53,556 bases of DNA from Bdellovibrionales bacterium (GTDB lineage: Bacteria > Bdellovibrionota > Bdellovibrionia > Bdellovibrionales > Bdellovibrionaceae): NCBI GenBank assembly GCA_016713585.1, contig JADJOV010000015.1, forward strand, positions 1 through 53,556, read 5' to 3'. The notes beneath the pieces were generated by a model, which saw only the letters and a list, made by a program, of their open reading frames with translations, had not been told where the DNA came from and ran no database searches. The position numbers and the translations under genes were made by a program. Shown here in pieces: positions 38,970 through 49,050 of this stretch; position 1 is the first letter of the stretch; each line of letters starts with the position of its first letter.

Positions 38970-41650
38970 CTAGTTTTTATACACTCTAAAGTTTTCTACC
39001 AACTGTCTGAAGCTTTTCGTCTCATACTTTTCAAACGATTCCTGATCGACAAATATGAAATCGTATTTCACTTTCTTTTGGACGCGATTGATGTCTTCGC
39101 ACCATTGCTTTAGTCGGAACATTTTTAATGGAACATCCAAGTCCTCTAGTCCTTTTGTCTCTACGATGTAGACTTCACTAGCCGAGACTTTAACAAAAAA
39201 GTCTGGATAGTAGTTTGAGATGTCGCCATCTGCGTTCACATAATCAATTTTGAAGTGAACCGCTAAATAGTTCTTCGAGTAGGAGACGACATCGTCGCAG
39301 TTTTCGAGGAACGTCGAAAATTCTAGCTCCAAATGACTGTCGCCGATAACCTTATTGAAAACACTCTTCTTTGGAACGATAAAACCTTGCTCCTTAGCAA
39401 TGAAAGGACGCGTGTTTCGAAGTTTAACGTAGTCACGAATCTCTGCATCGCCTTTGTCTTGCACCGTAAGGTCGTTAATTTTCTTTTTAAAGGTCTCGAT
39501 GATTGTTCTTGTCGCCTCGACTTCTGAAAGATTTCTGACGGTGTTCGAGTCTCCAATTCAATTTCCTTGCCAAAAAGCTCGGTTGAAATGAACTCCTTAA
39601 CTTTCCCATATAGAATGGCGTATCCGCTAACCAAACGGAGATCCTTCATAATGGATTGCGTGAAATACCCGGCAACGCTGTTAAAATCGATTAAGCCTGA
39701 AGAATCCAAAAGCGTCGTGTGAGTGATGTCGCCTGTCGTGATGTCCTTAAAGACAATTTCTCTTTGCTCTTCGTCCGAGAAGTCCCGGTATCCGACCGGC
39801 TTGTGTCCGAATTTCGCCACATCCAAGTTGTTAAGATTCTTGTATTCGCGGTAAATCCTAGGGGTAAGAACCGGGAGTTCAATGTCCAGAGCTTCGAGAT
39901 CTTTCTTTTTGTTTTCGTTATCAATTTCGACAACCAAAGGTGTCCTTGACTGCGAACCGCTACCCATCGGACCACGCTCAAGCTCAACGCCTTCCTGTTG
40001 GATCGACTCGACGAAGTCCATAAATGCAGGCGTTCCCACGATGCTCACGAACTCTTGAATGTTCCGGGATACATTTTTCGAAGACCACGTCCCAGCGCTT
40101 GCTCAGGCAGGATATTATTTTGTGCGCTAAATGCTCTCAACCCAACGATGGTCGTGACGTTACGGACATCCCAACCTTCGCGCAGTACCATTACTGAAAT
40201 GATTACTTTGTATGGACTTTCACTACTATCGATGGTGTTAGCCTGCGCCCTTAGTCTATCGAGTTCTTCACGATTCTTTCCCTGAGCTTGCTTCGGAAAT
40301 CTCGCCATTGTTTTTAGTATGAATGACCAGGACCGCGCCTTTAAGATCTGCGTATGTATTTTCCAGAAACTCTGCAAGATCATCACAATTCTTTGTGTCG
40401 TCAGTCATGATGAATAGAATTGCTTTTTTATCCAACTTCAAATGTTCGTCGTAAGCTTTGCGCCATTCAATGACACCTAGATTAATGTAGTCAGCATACT
40501 TTTCTGTGAACTTGGAACTCTTCTTTTCTGTTAACTTCGCTCGACTTGGACCGTCCGGAACAAGAGGATGTTTAACAACATTTTGCTTAATCGCCTCGAC
40601 CAACGGGTAATCCGAAATCGTCTGAACGAATATTGCACCATTCGAATGCTTTGGAGTCGCGGTCACATCAAGTTGAAGTGAAAGCGCAGTACCTTTTTGT
40701 TGAAGGCTATTATGAATATCTTGGATCGATTTAAACCAAGCGTTTTGAGGGTCATGAACGTGGTGAGCTTCATCATTGATCACCATAAGCTCTTCAATAT
40801 TGCGAACGATTTTGCTCAAATCGACTTTCGAATCAGTTGTTGCTCCAATCGGCTTTGGACCCAAGAAATAATCCATGGAATTGTCATCATTCGGTTACGC
40901 TTGAATATCATTGCCAGAATAGACTCGATGAATATTCGTCAGGAATATGTTTCCAATAGGATTAGTTATCTGCACATCATCTTGAATATGCAGGTCCATT
41001 TGAAAATCTGATCGCCAATCGCGCCCGTCAAAACCGTCACTAGGTAGCACCGGATCATCCTTGAAGAATATCCGGAGACCCTGAAAATCTTTAAAGATTC
41101 TGTCCAAAACGATAATGTTCGGAGCAATCACCAAAAAGTTCCGCGCCATAGGAGAGTTTTCTTCATAGAGCTTGTGAAAGAAGCTCCATGCTAAAGCGAG
41201 ACTGATGACTTTGGTTTTCCCAGCGCCGGTCGCCATCTTAACGACAAATCTCTTCCAAGTCTCGTCGAACATATTTGGGGAAACCGCCCCTGAATTATCA
41301 AAACGAATCAGGTCATACTTATCTTTCACCTTCTTGACATCGACTAAGTACACGATGGTCTCTAGGGCTTCTCTTTGAGAAAAAAAATATTTGAACTCTG
41401 AAGAAACATTTTCTTTTTGGACGAGGTGAGGTGTTTTAAACCACCAATTCAACAAGCTCTTACTTGTTTGAGTCGCTCCCTCATATCCATTATCCCGAAA
41501 TTTTTTAACTTGTTTGCGAAGCTCTGGAACCAATGGCGGAAGTAGTTTTTCAAAACTTGTGCTTCTGAGGGCTTCATCGGCAGGAAACCATCTAATTGCG
41601 GGATCAAGAATAGCGTGAGGTGACTCAGGAAAGTTAGGATGTAACGCCAT
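38970..41650 (-). pseudogene. res: type III restriction enzyme Res subunit, frameshifted and with one nonsense codon
   Basis: ATG 41650 overlaps the mod stop. The helicase is readable across frames: Walker A KMATGAGKTKVISLAL near 41230, FLVIAPNIIVLDR, DEAH box LMVINDEAHHVHD near 40775, DVTATPKHSNG near 40650, motif VI EQALGRGLRKMYPG near 40090, and a C-terminal PD-(D/E)xK nuclease with NYYPDFFVKV and VYIVETKG near 39190. An in-frame TAA follows GNDIQA at 40897, and frames change near 40290, 40060 and 39500. Repaired length is ~893 residues. Res subunits translocate DNA with ATP and cut near unmodified sites, only in complex with Mod. As written the nuclease cannot be made from one frame. Confidence 0.8.
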
Positions 41651-43926
41651 TATTTAGCCTTTCCCGCAAGATCGATGATGCTCATAGTATCGTTGCCAAA
41701 AATATCGACCACCTTCACTGCAATCTTCGGAGTTTTAGATTCAAACTCGTGAAATGGACTTGAGACCTCAAGTGAGCGATCTTTTTTTGTCCGGAATGAC
41801 TGCCACTCATTTTCAAAAATATAATCACCGGTCCAAACTTCTTCCCACTCATTGGTCGCTTCATTCTTAGTTCTAATAATCTCTTTCTTACTTCCGTAGT
41901 TAAAATCCACCGACCAGTAGTCAACCCAATCGCTCCATTTGCTAGTCAATTTTTCCTTGGTAAGCTTACCTTTGGCATCTTTGGTCATCTTAACAATTTG
42001 CCCTTGCTCAATAACGACTTTACTAGTTTTGTTTTTTTAGCCCTTCACCGATGTCGTTCGTGGAGTCTTGATTATAAAAAACAGAAAAATCCTTTAGCTC
42101 GATAGACACACTACCTTTTTTAAGTGTGCCTTTGCCTCAATGTAAGCAACGTCGTGAAAAGAAACCTGATTTTTTTCAACAGCTCTCTTATCAAAAACAT
42201 CCGCTGGAATATATTTGGGTGAAATATCAATTCCTTTGCGCTTCGCCTCCTCTAAAGAATCAGGAAACAACCCCATCTCAAACTCAAATCCAAGAATATC
42301 GATTTTTGTAATTTTCTTTTGTCTACACTCAGAAATAACTTCTTCAACAAACAATCTAGATACTGGGAGGTTCACCGGACCAATCGCGATGAGCCGTCCG
42401 TTTTTCTTGCCTTGGAATATACGAAATCCCGTTGTTCCTTCAGCCTTGTATGCCTTAAGAATAAGGTCGATAAATGCAGTTTCTTTTTCTTCAAGCTGCT
42501 TGGCTTTTTGCTCTTCGCGAAGATCTGGATTCACACCTACGTATAGCTGTCGCTCATATTTTCCAAGATTCAAGATCTCGAAGGCTCTAAAATCTTTTCC
42601 TTGCTCTTTAAGTTTTCTCTGCACATTAATCATTCGTTTTCTTGAGGTATGAATAGCAAATTTACCTAGATCTGAACATATCCACTTTCTTCCAAGTTTT
42701 TCTGATGCGCAGGCAAGTGTGCCCGAACCGCAAAAGAAATCGGCGACAAGATCATTTTCATTACTGCTAGCTTTAACGATTCTTTCTAAGAGTGCTTCAG
42801 GCTTCTGAGTGGGGTATCCAACGCGCTCATCCGCTTGAGAATTTAGTAAAGAAATATCGTTCCAAAAACTGCCAATTGGATTGCCTGTATCGTCCTCAGG
42901 ACGAAGTTTTCGAAATGGTTTACCCTTACTTGTCCATCCGAGATTCCCTGCCTTATCTAATTCAACTAGCTTTTCCTTGGTCATTCTCCAGCCACATATT
43001 GGCGGAGTATAACCCTTGTATTCGTAAACCATCGTCGGACGAGGTCCCATTGACATAGCTCGAACAATGGGACCGTCATAGTAGCGACCTTTGGCATCGG
43101 TGCAGTTGTATTTTTCTTTAAGTTCTTCCTGAGTTAATGGTCTCTTTGCCTCATTCAGATTCAGAACTGTTTTATCCGACTTCGCATAATAAAATATGCT
43201 GTCTGTAAAAATATCGAACTTTTGGGAAACATACTGAGATCCTTTAGGATTTGTAGATCTAACCCAGGTGATTTCATTCCTAAAATTTTCGGCGCCAAAT
43301 ACTTCATCCAAAACTAGGCGCATATAGCTGTTTACACGCCAATCACAATGCACATAGATACTACCGTCTTCAGAAAGCAGATCATGCATTGCTTTCAGTC
43401 GCTCGTAGATCATAGAAACAAATGAGTCCGCACCCTTGCCCCAAGTATCACGATAGGCAATTTCCTCAAGAATGCTCGGCTTCTTCGTTAATGTCTCTTC
43501 CCCAATTTCCACATCCATTGAAAAGTCAGCACCAACATCAAAAGGCGGGTCGATATAGATAAGTTTAATCCCGCCTTGTTTTTCAATCTCGTCTCTTAGG
43601 GAACCGTTTTTTAAAGAAGATAATATTAGCTTATTATCTCCCCAAATAAGTTTATTGGTCCAACCGCGAATCTGCCGACCGCGGTTATCAATATCAAAAA
43701 GACTTTGCTGTAGTTTAGAATCAACCTCTTCCCGTGGCTCGTCTACTTGTTCAATAGTCTGAAATGGCAAAACAATGTTTGTAACTTCATTTGTTTTTCC
43801 ATTCCAAACTAGTTCTACTTCTCGCTTGTCTTCAAAAAGTAGGAAACGATATTTATCTGGAAGTGGTTTCCCAGCCTCTATAAATCGCGCGACTTCTTGC
43901 TGTTCTAGCTCTGTTAGTTTTGCCAT
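41650..43926 (-). pseudogene. mod: type III DNA methyltransferase Mod, two compensating indels near the C-terminus
   Basis: The start is ATG 43926 (MAKLTEL), overlapping the HTH gene; the longer frame from 43983 is unlikely. ~758 residues. The N6-adenine MTase order is beta-class: IDPPF of KLIYIDPPFDVGADF near residue 130, TRD-like middle, FWNDISLLN, then YPTQKPEALLERIV and DFFCGSGTLACA (AdoMet site) near 400. The frame is broken at an A-run near 42115 and restored at another near 42040, separated by SIELKDFSVFYNQDS in the middle frame. As written, translation stops at 42094. Homopolymer breaks are typical of phase-variable mod genes, but assembly error is an alternative. The methylation target is unknown. 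Confidence 0.8.
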
Positions 43927-44135
43927 AAAGTACCTTGCTTTTCGTTTTCTGAATTTGCGTCTGCACCGCCATCCATGACCCATTGATCGATTTCACGAGT
44001 TCGGAATTTCCAAAGACGTCCAACTCGATGTGCAGGAATTTTCTTCTTCTCTAGCCATCGATAAATTGTTTCTTTCGACACTCCTAAATGAGCGCCGATT
44101 TCCTCAACTGATAGCCAGCGTTCCGACTCAGCCAC
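43914..44135 (-). CDS. excisionase/MerR-like HTH protein leading the type III R-M operon
   Basis: 73 residues, ATG 44135. The HTH SVEEIGAHLGVSKETIYRWLEKKKIPAHRVGRLWKFRTREID (split by turns) is the excisionase-type winged helix (DNA-binding domain of Xis/AlpA/MerR-like proteins). Such genes commonly precede type III mod genes. Its last codons overlap the mod start by 13 bp, so they are translationally coupled. It may regulate the operon through the 22-bp palindrome at 44301-44322. Confidence 0.8.
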   Translation of the reverse strand: MAESERWLSVEEIGAHLGVSKETIYRWLEKKKIPAHRVGRLWKFRTREIDQWVMDGGADANSENEKQGTLWQN

Positions 44136-44300
44136 GCAAATTCCTCCAAAGACTTTAAAATGCAGATTACGGTAAAATTAGATCAATCAAGACTCTTTCT
44201 GACAAGCCAATACAATGAACGACTATGAATAATTGTGGCTCATAGCGTAATTGCGAAGCGCGTTAACTAGGCAGATCAGATGGAGCTTATAAGTATTTAC

Positions 44301-44322
44301 GGCGCCCGAATATTCGGGCGCC
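44301..44322. promoter_or_regulatory. perfect 22-bp palindrome between divergent genes
   Basis: GGCGCCCGAAT and its exact complement ATTCGGGCGCC meet without a spacer. It lies between the R-M HTH gene (minus) and the 44360 HTH gene (plus). Either regulator could bind it; it might equally be a transcript hairpin. Confidence 0.65.
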
Positions 44323-44359
44323 CAATGACAACTACTCATTGATCTTGCAGATTGTGAGC

Positions 44360-44734
44360 ATGGCTTATCCAAAAGATATATCGATTGATGATGGCACTAG
44401 AATTAGCATCAATTCGCGCGTTGGCACTTTCTTATTCGAACAGCGAACGCTGAGTAAAATATCTCTGCGAAACGTCGCTAGAAAGCTCAAAATAAAAAGA
44501 GCTAACATCAAGAAATGGGAACAAGCCAAAGGATCGCCTCCATGCGATGTGTTCTTCAGGATCGTTTCCTTTTATGGGGAAGATGCTCTGCGATCTGCAA
44601 TGGAGTTGGATCTTGAATTCCAAATTGAAAAGTACCAGCGGCTGATCGAAGCTCGGCAATCGACTGGCAATGAGTATCCGAAACGTCCCGCATTCATATG
44701 GGCAGAACATCAATACAAAAAAGCAGTCGCCTAA
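44360..44734 (+). CDS. XRE-like HTH regulator
   Basis: ~124 residues from ATG 44360 (MAYPKDIS). Residues ~20-65 read FLFEQRTLSKISLRNVARKLKIKRANIKKWEQAKGSPPCDVFFRI, a Cro/CI-type HTH with a clear recognition helix (x-x-x-x-I-K-K-W-E-x-G/A-x-x-x-P). The remainder is helical with no recognised domain. It is divergent from the R-M operon, with a palindrome between them, and has a strong intrinsic terminator downstream at 44790-44820. It may regulate the R-M genes or the module to its right. Confidence 0.65.
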   Translation: MAYPKDISIDDGTRISINSRVGTFLFEQRTLSKISLRNVARKLKIKRANIKKWEQAKGSPPCDVFFRIVSFYGEDALRSAMELDLEFQIEKYQRLIEARQSTGNEYPKRPAFIWAEHQYKKAVA

Positions 44735-44789
44735 ATCGTATTGTCATCTTTTTTCATTTAAATCAAAAATAGCTCTTTCATATCAATTG

Positions 44790-44820
44790 GGTGCACCGAA
44801 CCGGAGCACCTTTTCTTTTT
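44790..44820 (+). terminator. intrinsic terminator after the 44360 HTH gene
   Basis: GGTGC-A-CCG (44790-44798) pairs with CGG-A-GCACC (44802-44810) around a three-base loop, with one A/A mismatch, and is followed by TTTTCTTTTT (44811-44820). Confidence 0.8.
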
Positions 44821-44909
44821 ACCGGACACGTCCGTTCGAGCCCGGCATCCTAGTTATGTGCGATAGAAAGGAAGGACAAGGATAGCACCACGAGAACAGG
44901 TCCAAGTAT

Positions 44910-44948
44910 TCAGGCAATTCAGCCTCAAGACTCGGACGAATTGCCTGA
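44910..44948. promoter_or_regulatory. 11-bp inverted repeat upstream of the XRE gene
   Basis: TCAGGCAATTC (44910-44920) and GAATTGCCTGA (44938-44948) are exact complements with a 17-bp spacer. Candidate operator for the following XRE regulator, or a hairpin in its leader. Confidence 0.55.
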
Positions 44949-45014
44949 GAAATCAGGTTTAACTGCGGGATCGATCTTTAGATTCCGAAGAAACTCGTGA
45001 ATAGGACCAACAGG

Positions 45015-45331
45015 ATGGAAGACACAAACGACTTTGGAACAAGATTAGAGAGACTGTGCCAAGAGAAAGGCATCACACCAAGTGAACTTGCTCGGCGTAC
45101 ATCATTGTCTCGAAAATCAATTTTCGAGTGGGTGGGAAAATCAGGACGAATTCCTCGTGATCCGCTTCATTTAAAAAGTTGTGTGAGTTCTTCAAGGTTT
45201 CACCCGCATGGCTACTATGGGGAGAAGAAGAGAAAGTCAGCACTATCGACTCGCTGATTTCTAAAACTGATCTCCATGTTGGGATGTATGAAATCTCGAT
45301 TAAAAAAATCGATCCAAAGTCCAAAAAATGA
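45015..45331 (+). pseudogene. XRE-type regulator, frameshifted after the HTH
   Basis: From ATG 45015 (MEDTNDFG; GTG 44997 is an alternative start) the HTH reads RLERLCQEKGITPSELARRTSLSRKSIFEWVGKSGRIPRDPLHLK. The A-run near 45171-45175 then shifts the frame: the other frame gives KKLCEFFKVSPAWLLWGEEE and VGMYEISIKKIDPKSKK to TGA 45329-45331. The corrected protein of ~106 residues matches the usual XRE layout (HTH then L-x-x-L-x-x-F-F-x-V-S-x-x-W-L-L-W/F-G). The stop overlaps the next start as ATGA. As written the product loses its last HTH helix. Confidence 0.65.
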
Positions 45332-45534
45332 TGAGGGATACAAATATGGGTACGGTGGCACGTTACATTTTTAGTTCGTCTACAGATGCAGAGCATTGCA
45401 TGGAACAACTTTGGCGAAGGATGTCTGGTGGATTTTCCCGAGGGGGAAATGAAATCTACATCGAAGTTTCATGTAGTGATCTGCAACTAGCTTCGCAAAT
45501 TTGCCGAGCTTGTGGCGGACGTTTAGGAGGATAA
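45328..45534 (+). CDS. small hypothetical protein
   Basis: 68 residues from ATG 45328, overlapping the regulator stop, followed one base later by the lipoprotein start. The product (GTVARYIFSSSTDAEHCMEQLWRRMSGG, then EIYIEVSCSDLQLASQICRACGG) has four Cys and a beta-alpha-like composition. No family is recognised. Tight coupling on both sides supports a real gene in a three-gene operon. Confidence 0.5.
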   Translation: MMRDTNMGTVARYIFSSSTDAEHCMEQLWRRMSGGFSRGGNEIYIEVSCSDLQLASQICRACGGRLGG

Positions 45535-45535
45535 A

Positions 45536-46579
45536 GTGAATGCGATAACAAGTATGATCGGGATAACTATTCTAAGCCTTGGTCTCATTGCCTGCGGTGG
45601 CGGAAGCGGAGGAAGCTCTACGTCTTTGCCGTCCGATGGGGGAACTAATCCAGGTGGTGGAAATGGCGGAGGTGGATCAACTGGCGGTGGGAATGGAACG
45701 GCTTCGTACTATGGCTTCAATAGTGCGAATAGCATTGTCTCTAACGCCTTACCCCCATTCGTTTCTGGAGAGCAATTTGTAGTAGATAGCGAGGTTGCGA
45801 TCATTGTTTCGGATCTGGACAACAGAACTGCCGACTACATGATTTACGAACCGATCTGTCTTTCTGGTGTTTTAAGTTATGACTACAATGCGGTCTTAGT
45901 GAAGGGCGATCCAACGGCACCTTCTCGAGTTCGCATCTCGGCAAGTTCATCCAGCACAACAATCACAGAATACACTGAGCTTCAATCAGGCGCTGGATAT
46001 GTTGATAAAACCACGGAGACCAATACAGGCGTCTGTAACAACGGAGAATTCTATTCCTCCGTGAGCCAGTGGGTTGTATTTCAGAATGGTCGATCTATTT
46101 TGCTGAAAGATATGGATAACAATATCTATTTCGGATTTAGAAACCAGCTTGTTGATAAATCCCTGCTTTTAGCAAAGCAGTATAAAGTCTATCACCAGTT
46201 GAACAATGGCGCGGTTGATGTGGCAAATAAACTGAATACGTGGAGTTCAGCTTCGGCAAGCGTAGTTAACCTTGACGCTTCTTCCTCGCCATCAAATTCA
46301 GCATTTGGATTTAGCTCACCGCATACGACTGCAAAAGGATTCGCAAGCACGACACGAGGTTCACACTATACCATTCATGGCAACTTCTCTAGAATTTATG
46401 ACAATCAAACTGCGACGGTTCCTATGATGGGAATCTCGGCAACTCTATCAGGAAAGAACATATCAATTCACAATGCAGTTCACCGCACTTGTGGGTCTGG
46501 CGACGTATATTCTCACAATGGACAAACCGTTTGCGACACTGTTGGCTCTGGAGCTGTCAGTTTCTATTTCGAACAGTAA
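45536..46579 (+). CDS. glycine-rich lipoprotein of unknown function
   Basis: 347 residues from GTG 45536 behind GGAGG. Lipoprotein signal peptide (MIGITILSLGLIACGGG, lipobox LIAC), then a long Gly/Ser linker (GGSSTSLPSDGGTNPGGGN and similar), then a ~290-residue beta-rich domain with strands such as VAIIVSDLDNRTADYMIYEP and GSHYTIHGNFSRIYD. Two late Cys (RTCGSG, TVCDTV) may pair. No family is recognised. The linker suggests a domain displayed away from the membrane. It is part of the mobile-element module. Confidence 0.65.
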   Translation: MNAITSMIGITILSLGLIACGGGSGGSSTSLPSDGGTNPGGGNGGGGSTGGGNGTASYYGFNSANSIVSNALPPFVSGEQFVVDSEVAIIVSDLDNRTADYMIYEPICLSGVLSYDYNAVLVKGDPTAPSRVRISASSSSTTITEYTELQSGAGYVDKTTETNTGVCNNGEFYSSVSQWVVFQNGRSILLKDMDNNIYFGFRNQLVDKSLLLAKQYKVYHQLNNGAVDVANKLNTWSSASASVVNLDASSSPSNSAFGFSSPHTTAKGFASTTRGSHYTIHGNFSRIYDNQTATVPMMGISATLSGKNISIHNAVHRTCGSGDVYSHNGQTVCDTVGSGAVSFYFEQ

Positions 46580-46596
46580 TCGAAGGAGGCTGTTTT

Positions 46597-47154
46597 ATGT
46601 CGGCATCAATATATAAAATTGCCTCTTCTATTTTTACCTTGATCATAGTTGGCAAGGTCCTTTTCTTGATCTTTAAAAATTTGTCACCGCTTGCATCGAA
46701 AGCAACCTCAATAATGAAGCGAAGGATTAACAAATCCTTCGAGGTCTCAGAAGGTGAAAAAAACAAAATATGGTTCGCCGATTATCAGCGGAAAGAAAAA
46801 GAAAAGCGAGATCTTTCCGAACGTGAGCATTATCGGTACAAATGCACATATGTAAACTTATCGACCGTGCAAAGAGACCGAACAACATTGTTTGAAGACC
46901 GCTGGAAGAATTGGGAGTTCAATAAGGATAGCTGCCAACTAAAAACTCCTGGAGACTTTCACTCCCAGTGCCTAAAAATGTTTGGCGAAATGTCTTACGC
47001 GAGAAAAGCTATCATCGCAAAAGACCCAACATTCTGGAGCCACGAGAAAGAACGCTTTTGGATTAAGATTTGCCACCCACAAATTAAAAAGGTCGATATT
47101 CGTGGTTTAAGTCTTTTGATACTAGACAAAAATTTTGGCAGAGGAGGAGTTTAA
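46597..47154 (+). CDS. single-helix membrane protein
   Basis: 185 residues from ATG 46597 after GGAGG. The N-terminal helix (IASSIFTLIIVGKVLFLIF) is followed by a basic, charged cytoplasmic or periplasmic region with several aromatic-rich segments (WFADYQRKEKEKRDLSER, WSHEKERFWIKICHPQIKK). No signal cleavage site is visible. No family is recognised. Convergent with 47151-47453, sharing four bases. Confidence 0.55.
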   Translation: MSASIYKIASSIFTLIIVGKVLFLIFKNLSPLASKATSIMKRRINKSFEVSEGEKNKIWFADYQRKEKEKRDLSEREHYRYKCTYVNLSTVQRDRTTLFEDRWKNWEFNKDSCQLKTPGDFHSQCLKMFGEMSYARKAIIAKDPTFWSHEKERFWIKICHPQIKKVDIRGLSLLILDKNFGRGGV

Positions 47155-47453
47155 TCAGGACGATGGCGAGGATCGGTCATCTGCTTAGTCTTTTCCTCGG
47201 CATCCTTAATACGTTTTTTCATCCGATAAGCCTCGTATTTTTCTTTTAAGTCTTGGTTTTGGTATCGAGCTAAAAGAAAAAACCAAGAAACCACGAGGTA
47301 AGAGCCGGCAAACCCATAGAAATTGAACCATATTTCTGTGGTTCCAAAATATCCAAGCCAATGCGCCAATGGCTTTACAAATACAATAAACAAGGCTGAT
47401 AACCATATCCTTACAAAGCCTTGATAAACGAATTCGTAGCCCCTCTGCTTCAT
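47151..47453 (-). CDS. small two-helix membrane protein
   Basis: 100 residues. Two membrane helices (residues ~12-33 IWLSALFIVFVKPLAHWLG and ~43-62 FYGFAGSYLVVSWFFLLA) and a basic, charged C-terminal tail (KEKYEAYRMKKRIKDAEEKTKQ). The apparent start at 47453 is ATG. Its function is unknown. It is the only minus-strand gene in this part of the module. Confidence 0.5.
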   Translation of the reverse strand: MKQRGYEFVYQGFVRIWLSALFIVFVKPLAHWLGYFGTTEIWFNFYGFAGSYLVVSWFFLLARYQNQDLKEKYEAYRMKKRIKDAEEKTKQMTDPRHRPD

Positions 47454-47512
47454 CCTTCATGCTAAATGGATCAATGGGTGGATCATTCCATTTAGATCGC
47501 TCTGGAGGCTTT

Positions 47513-47872
47513 ATGGAGCGTTTACCGCCATTTTTTCTTAATAAGGACGTCGTTGGACCAAATTCACTACGGCTCTTTTTATTGTTTTATCAATCTTCAA
47601 AAGCATACCCTCAGCGAAGATCCCATCGATTCACCAGAGACGATCTGATGAAGATCACGCATCTTTCCTACAATTCATGCCAGGCAGGAATAGCTGAACT
47701 AATACTGCTTAAAATTGTTATTTTAGATCCATTTGATATTTCAAAGACACACTTCATTGTGAATAAGAGTGAGGAATACAATTGGGAGGAACTGCGAAGA
47801 CGGCAGGGTTTAAAAATTGAAGGGGTACCAAATTCTGCTGAGGGTTTTCCGGAGAGTGCGGATTCCGACTAG
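47513..47872 (+). CDS. winged-helix-like protein of a replication/plasmid module
   Basis: ~119 residues from ATG 47513 (MERLPPFF), with GGAGG five bases upstream; the longer frame from 47459 lacks a site. The text LNKDVVGPNSLRLFLLFYQSSK..RFTRDDLMKITHLSYNSCQAGIAELILLKIV fits a winged helix as found in replication initiators and small plasmid regulators (helix, x-T-R-x-D-L-x-x-x-T..S-x-x-x-x-x-I-x-x-L). Polar tail. It lies upstream of the 48368 gene, which has a similar HTH layout. Confidence 0.45.
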   Translation: MERLPPFFLNKDVVGPNSLRLFLLFYQSSKAYPQRRSHRFTRDDLMKITHLSYNSCQAGIAELILLKIVILDPFDISKTHFIVNKSEEYNWEELRRRQGLKIEGVPNSAEGFPESADSD

Positions 47873-47985
47873 GGTTTTATATATAAAATTTGGATTTTTA
47901 AGGGCTCGGCAGAATTTGATGATTCCATTTAGTTTCTGGAGGATCAAACAGGAATAATCAAATTAACAAGTTCCGATTTCACCAA

Positions 47986-48186
47986 GTGCCTGAGTTACCT
48001 AGTCAAGCCTGCTTTCTGATTACTAGAAACGATGAGGCACAACCTGTCGCCTTTATTGAGTTCGCTGACGGAAATTATGAGGTCTCAAGAATGCGAGAGC
48101 TTACGTTGACTGACCACCTTCTCATTCTTCAAGAAGCTGAGAGATACCGAGATTCATTTTTCAATCCTCACTACTGGAATATTTAA
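47986..48186 (+). CDS. small hypothetical protein
   Basis: 66 residues from GTG 47986: LPSQACFLITRNDEAQPVAFIEFADGNYEVSRMRELTLTDHL..EAERYRDSFFNPHYWNI. The frame is open further upstream without a start. Beta-beta-alpha composition with an acidic middle; no family is recognised. Confidence 0.4.
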   Translation: MPELPSQACFLITRNDEAQPVAFIEFADGNYEVSRMRELTLTDHLLILQEAERYRDSFFNPHYWNI

Positions 48187-48273
48187 TTTATCAGTTTGTT
48201 TGGCATTAGCCCATCAAGGGCGTTTGCCAACGAACTCTATTATTAATCGTTATTCTAACTACGTCCGTTCGGC

Positions 48274-48367
48274 GTGGGTACAAGACCACTAGTGTGGGTA
48301 AAAACAGTGATCAGAATCAACTTTTCTTTTTCTCCATTTATTTATCAACCCATGGAGGTGGGTACAA
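48274..48367. repeat. GTGGGTA direct repeats (iteron-like) before an HTH gene
   Basis: GTGGGTACAA at 48274-48283 and 48358-48367 and GTGGGTAAAA at 48294-48303. The first two are spaced by 20 bp, about two helical turns. Between the second and third lies an A/T-rich 50-bp stretch. The last copy abuts the start codon of the HTH gene at 48368. The arrangement is that of iterons with an AT-rich region upstream of a replication protein, or of an autoregulatory operator. Confidence 0.5.
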
Positions 48368-49050
48368 ATGAATGAGAAAAAAGATAACAAACTTGCTTTT
48401 ATTTTTACGCCGATCCCGTTCGTACTATTGAGAGCCTATGACCTGCTAACAAAAAATGATCGAGATCTTCTGGTTCAGATCGCGTCCTTTGGTCCAAACG
48501 GTTGCTTCTTGAGCGTGGACAAGATTACTGAGAAAATTTTGGTCTGCGGGGAGCCGCATTCTATCGTTCTGTCTACAAACTCAAACATCTAAAGCTTATT
48601 AAGTTCAAAAGGGGCAACAGAAAAATGTCTAACCGATATTTCTTCGAGACGGACCCAAGAAATTGGCGACTTACCGAAGACTTGCATAAAAAAATTCAGG
48701 AAGATGCTGGGAAGTTAGGGATCTCAGATTTTAAATTCAATAACGAACCTTTTCCGAACGTATTCGGATTCATCACTTCTTTCAATATCTGTTATCCCAG
48801 TCATAAAATCGAGAATTCAAAAAAGATTAAGAATCTTCAGGAAAATTACAGACAGCCTGTAGTCGAAGATGATTCTTATCTCCAGATCACGAAATGGCAA
48901 AACAGAATTGAACAAATGGAGCGAAGTAAAACCACTTTCTTAATCATCAAAAATTATAACTATTTTAGTCAAAATATTACCGCTTATAAGGCTTGGAAAG
49001 ATGGAATGCTGAATGATTATTCAGCAACCGAAACCGAAAAGATATATTAA
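48368..49050 (+). pseudogene. HTH replication-like protein, one frameshift
   Basis: From ATG 48368 the frame gives FIFTPIPFVLLRAYDLLTKNDRDLLVQIASFGPNGCFLSVDKITEKI, then slips near 48535. The other frame reads AAFYRSVYKLKHLKLIKFKRGNRKMSNRYFFETDPRNWRL and on to TAA 49048-49050. Joined, it is a ~227-residue protein with a winged helix (x-F-x-S-x-x-x-I-x-x-x-x..Y-R-x-V-x-x-L-x-x-x-x-L-I) like plasmid replication or phage regulatory proteins. Iteron-like repeats precede the start. As written, translation stops at 48590. Confidence 0.55.
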
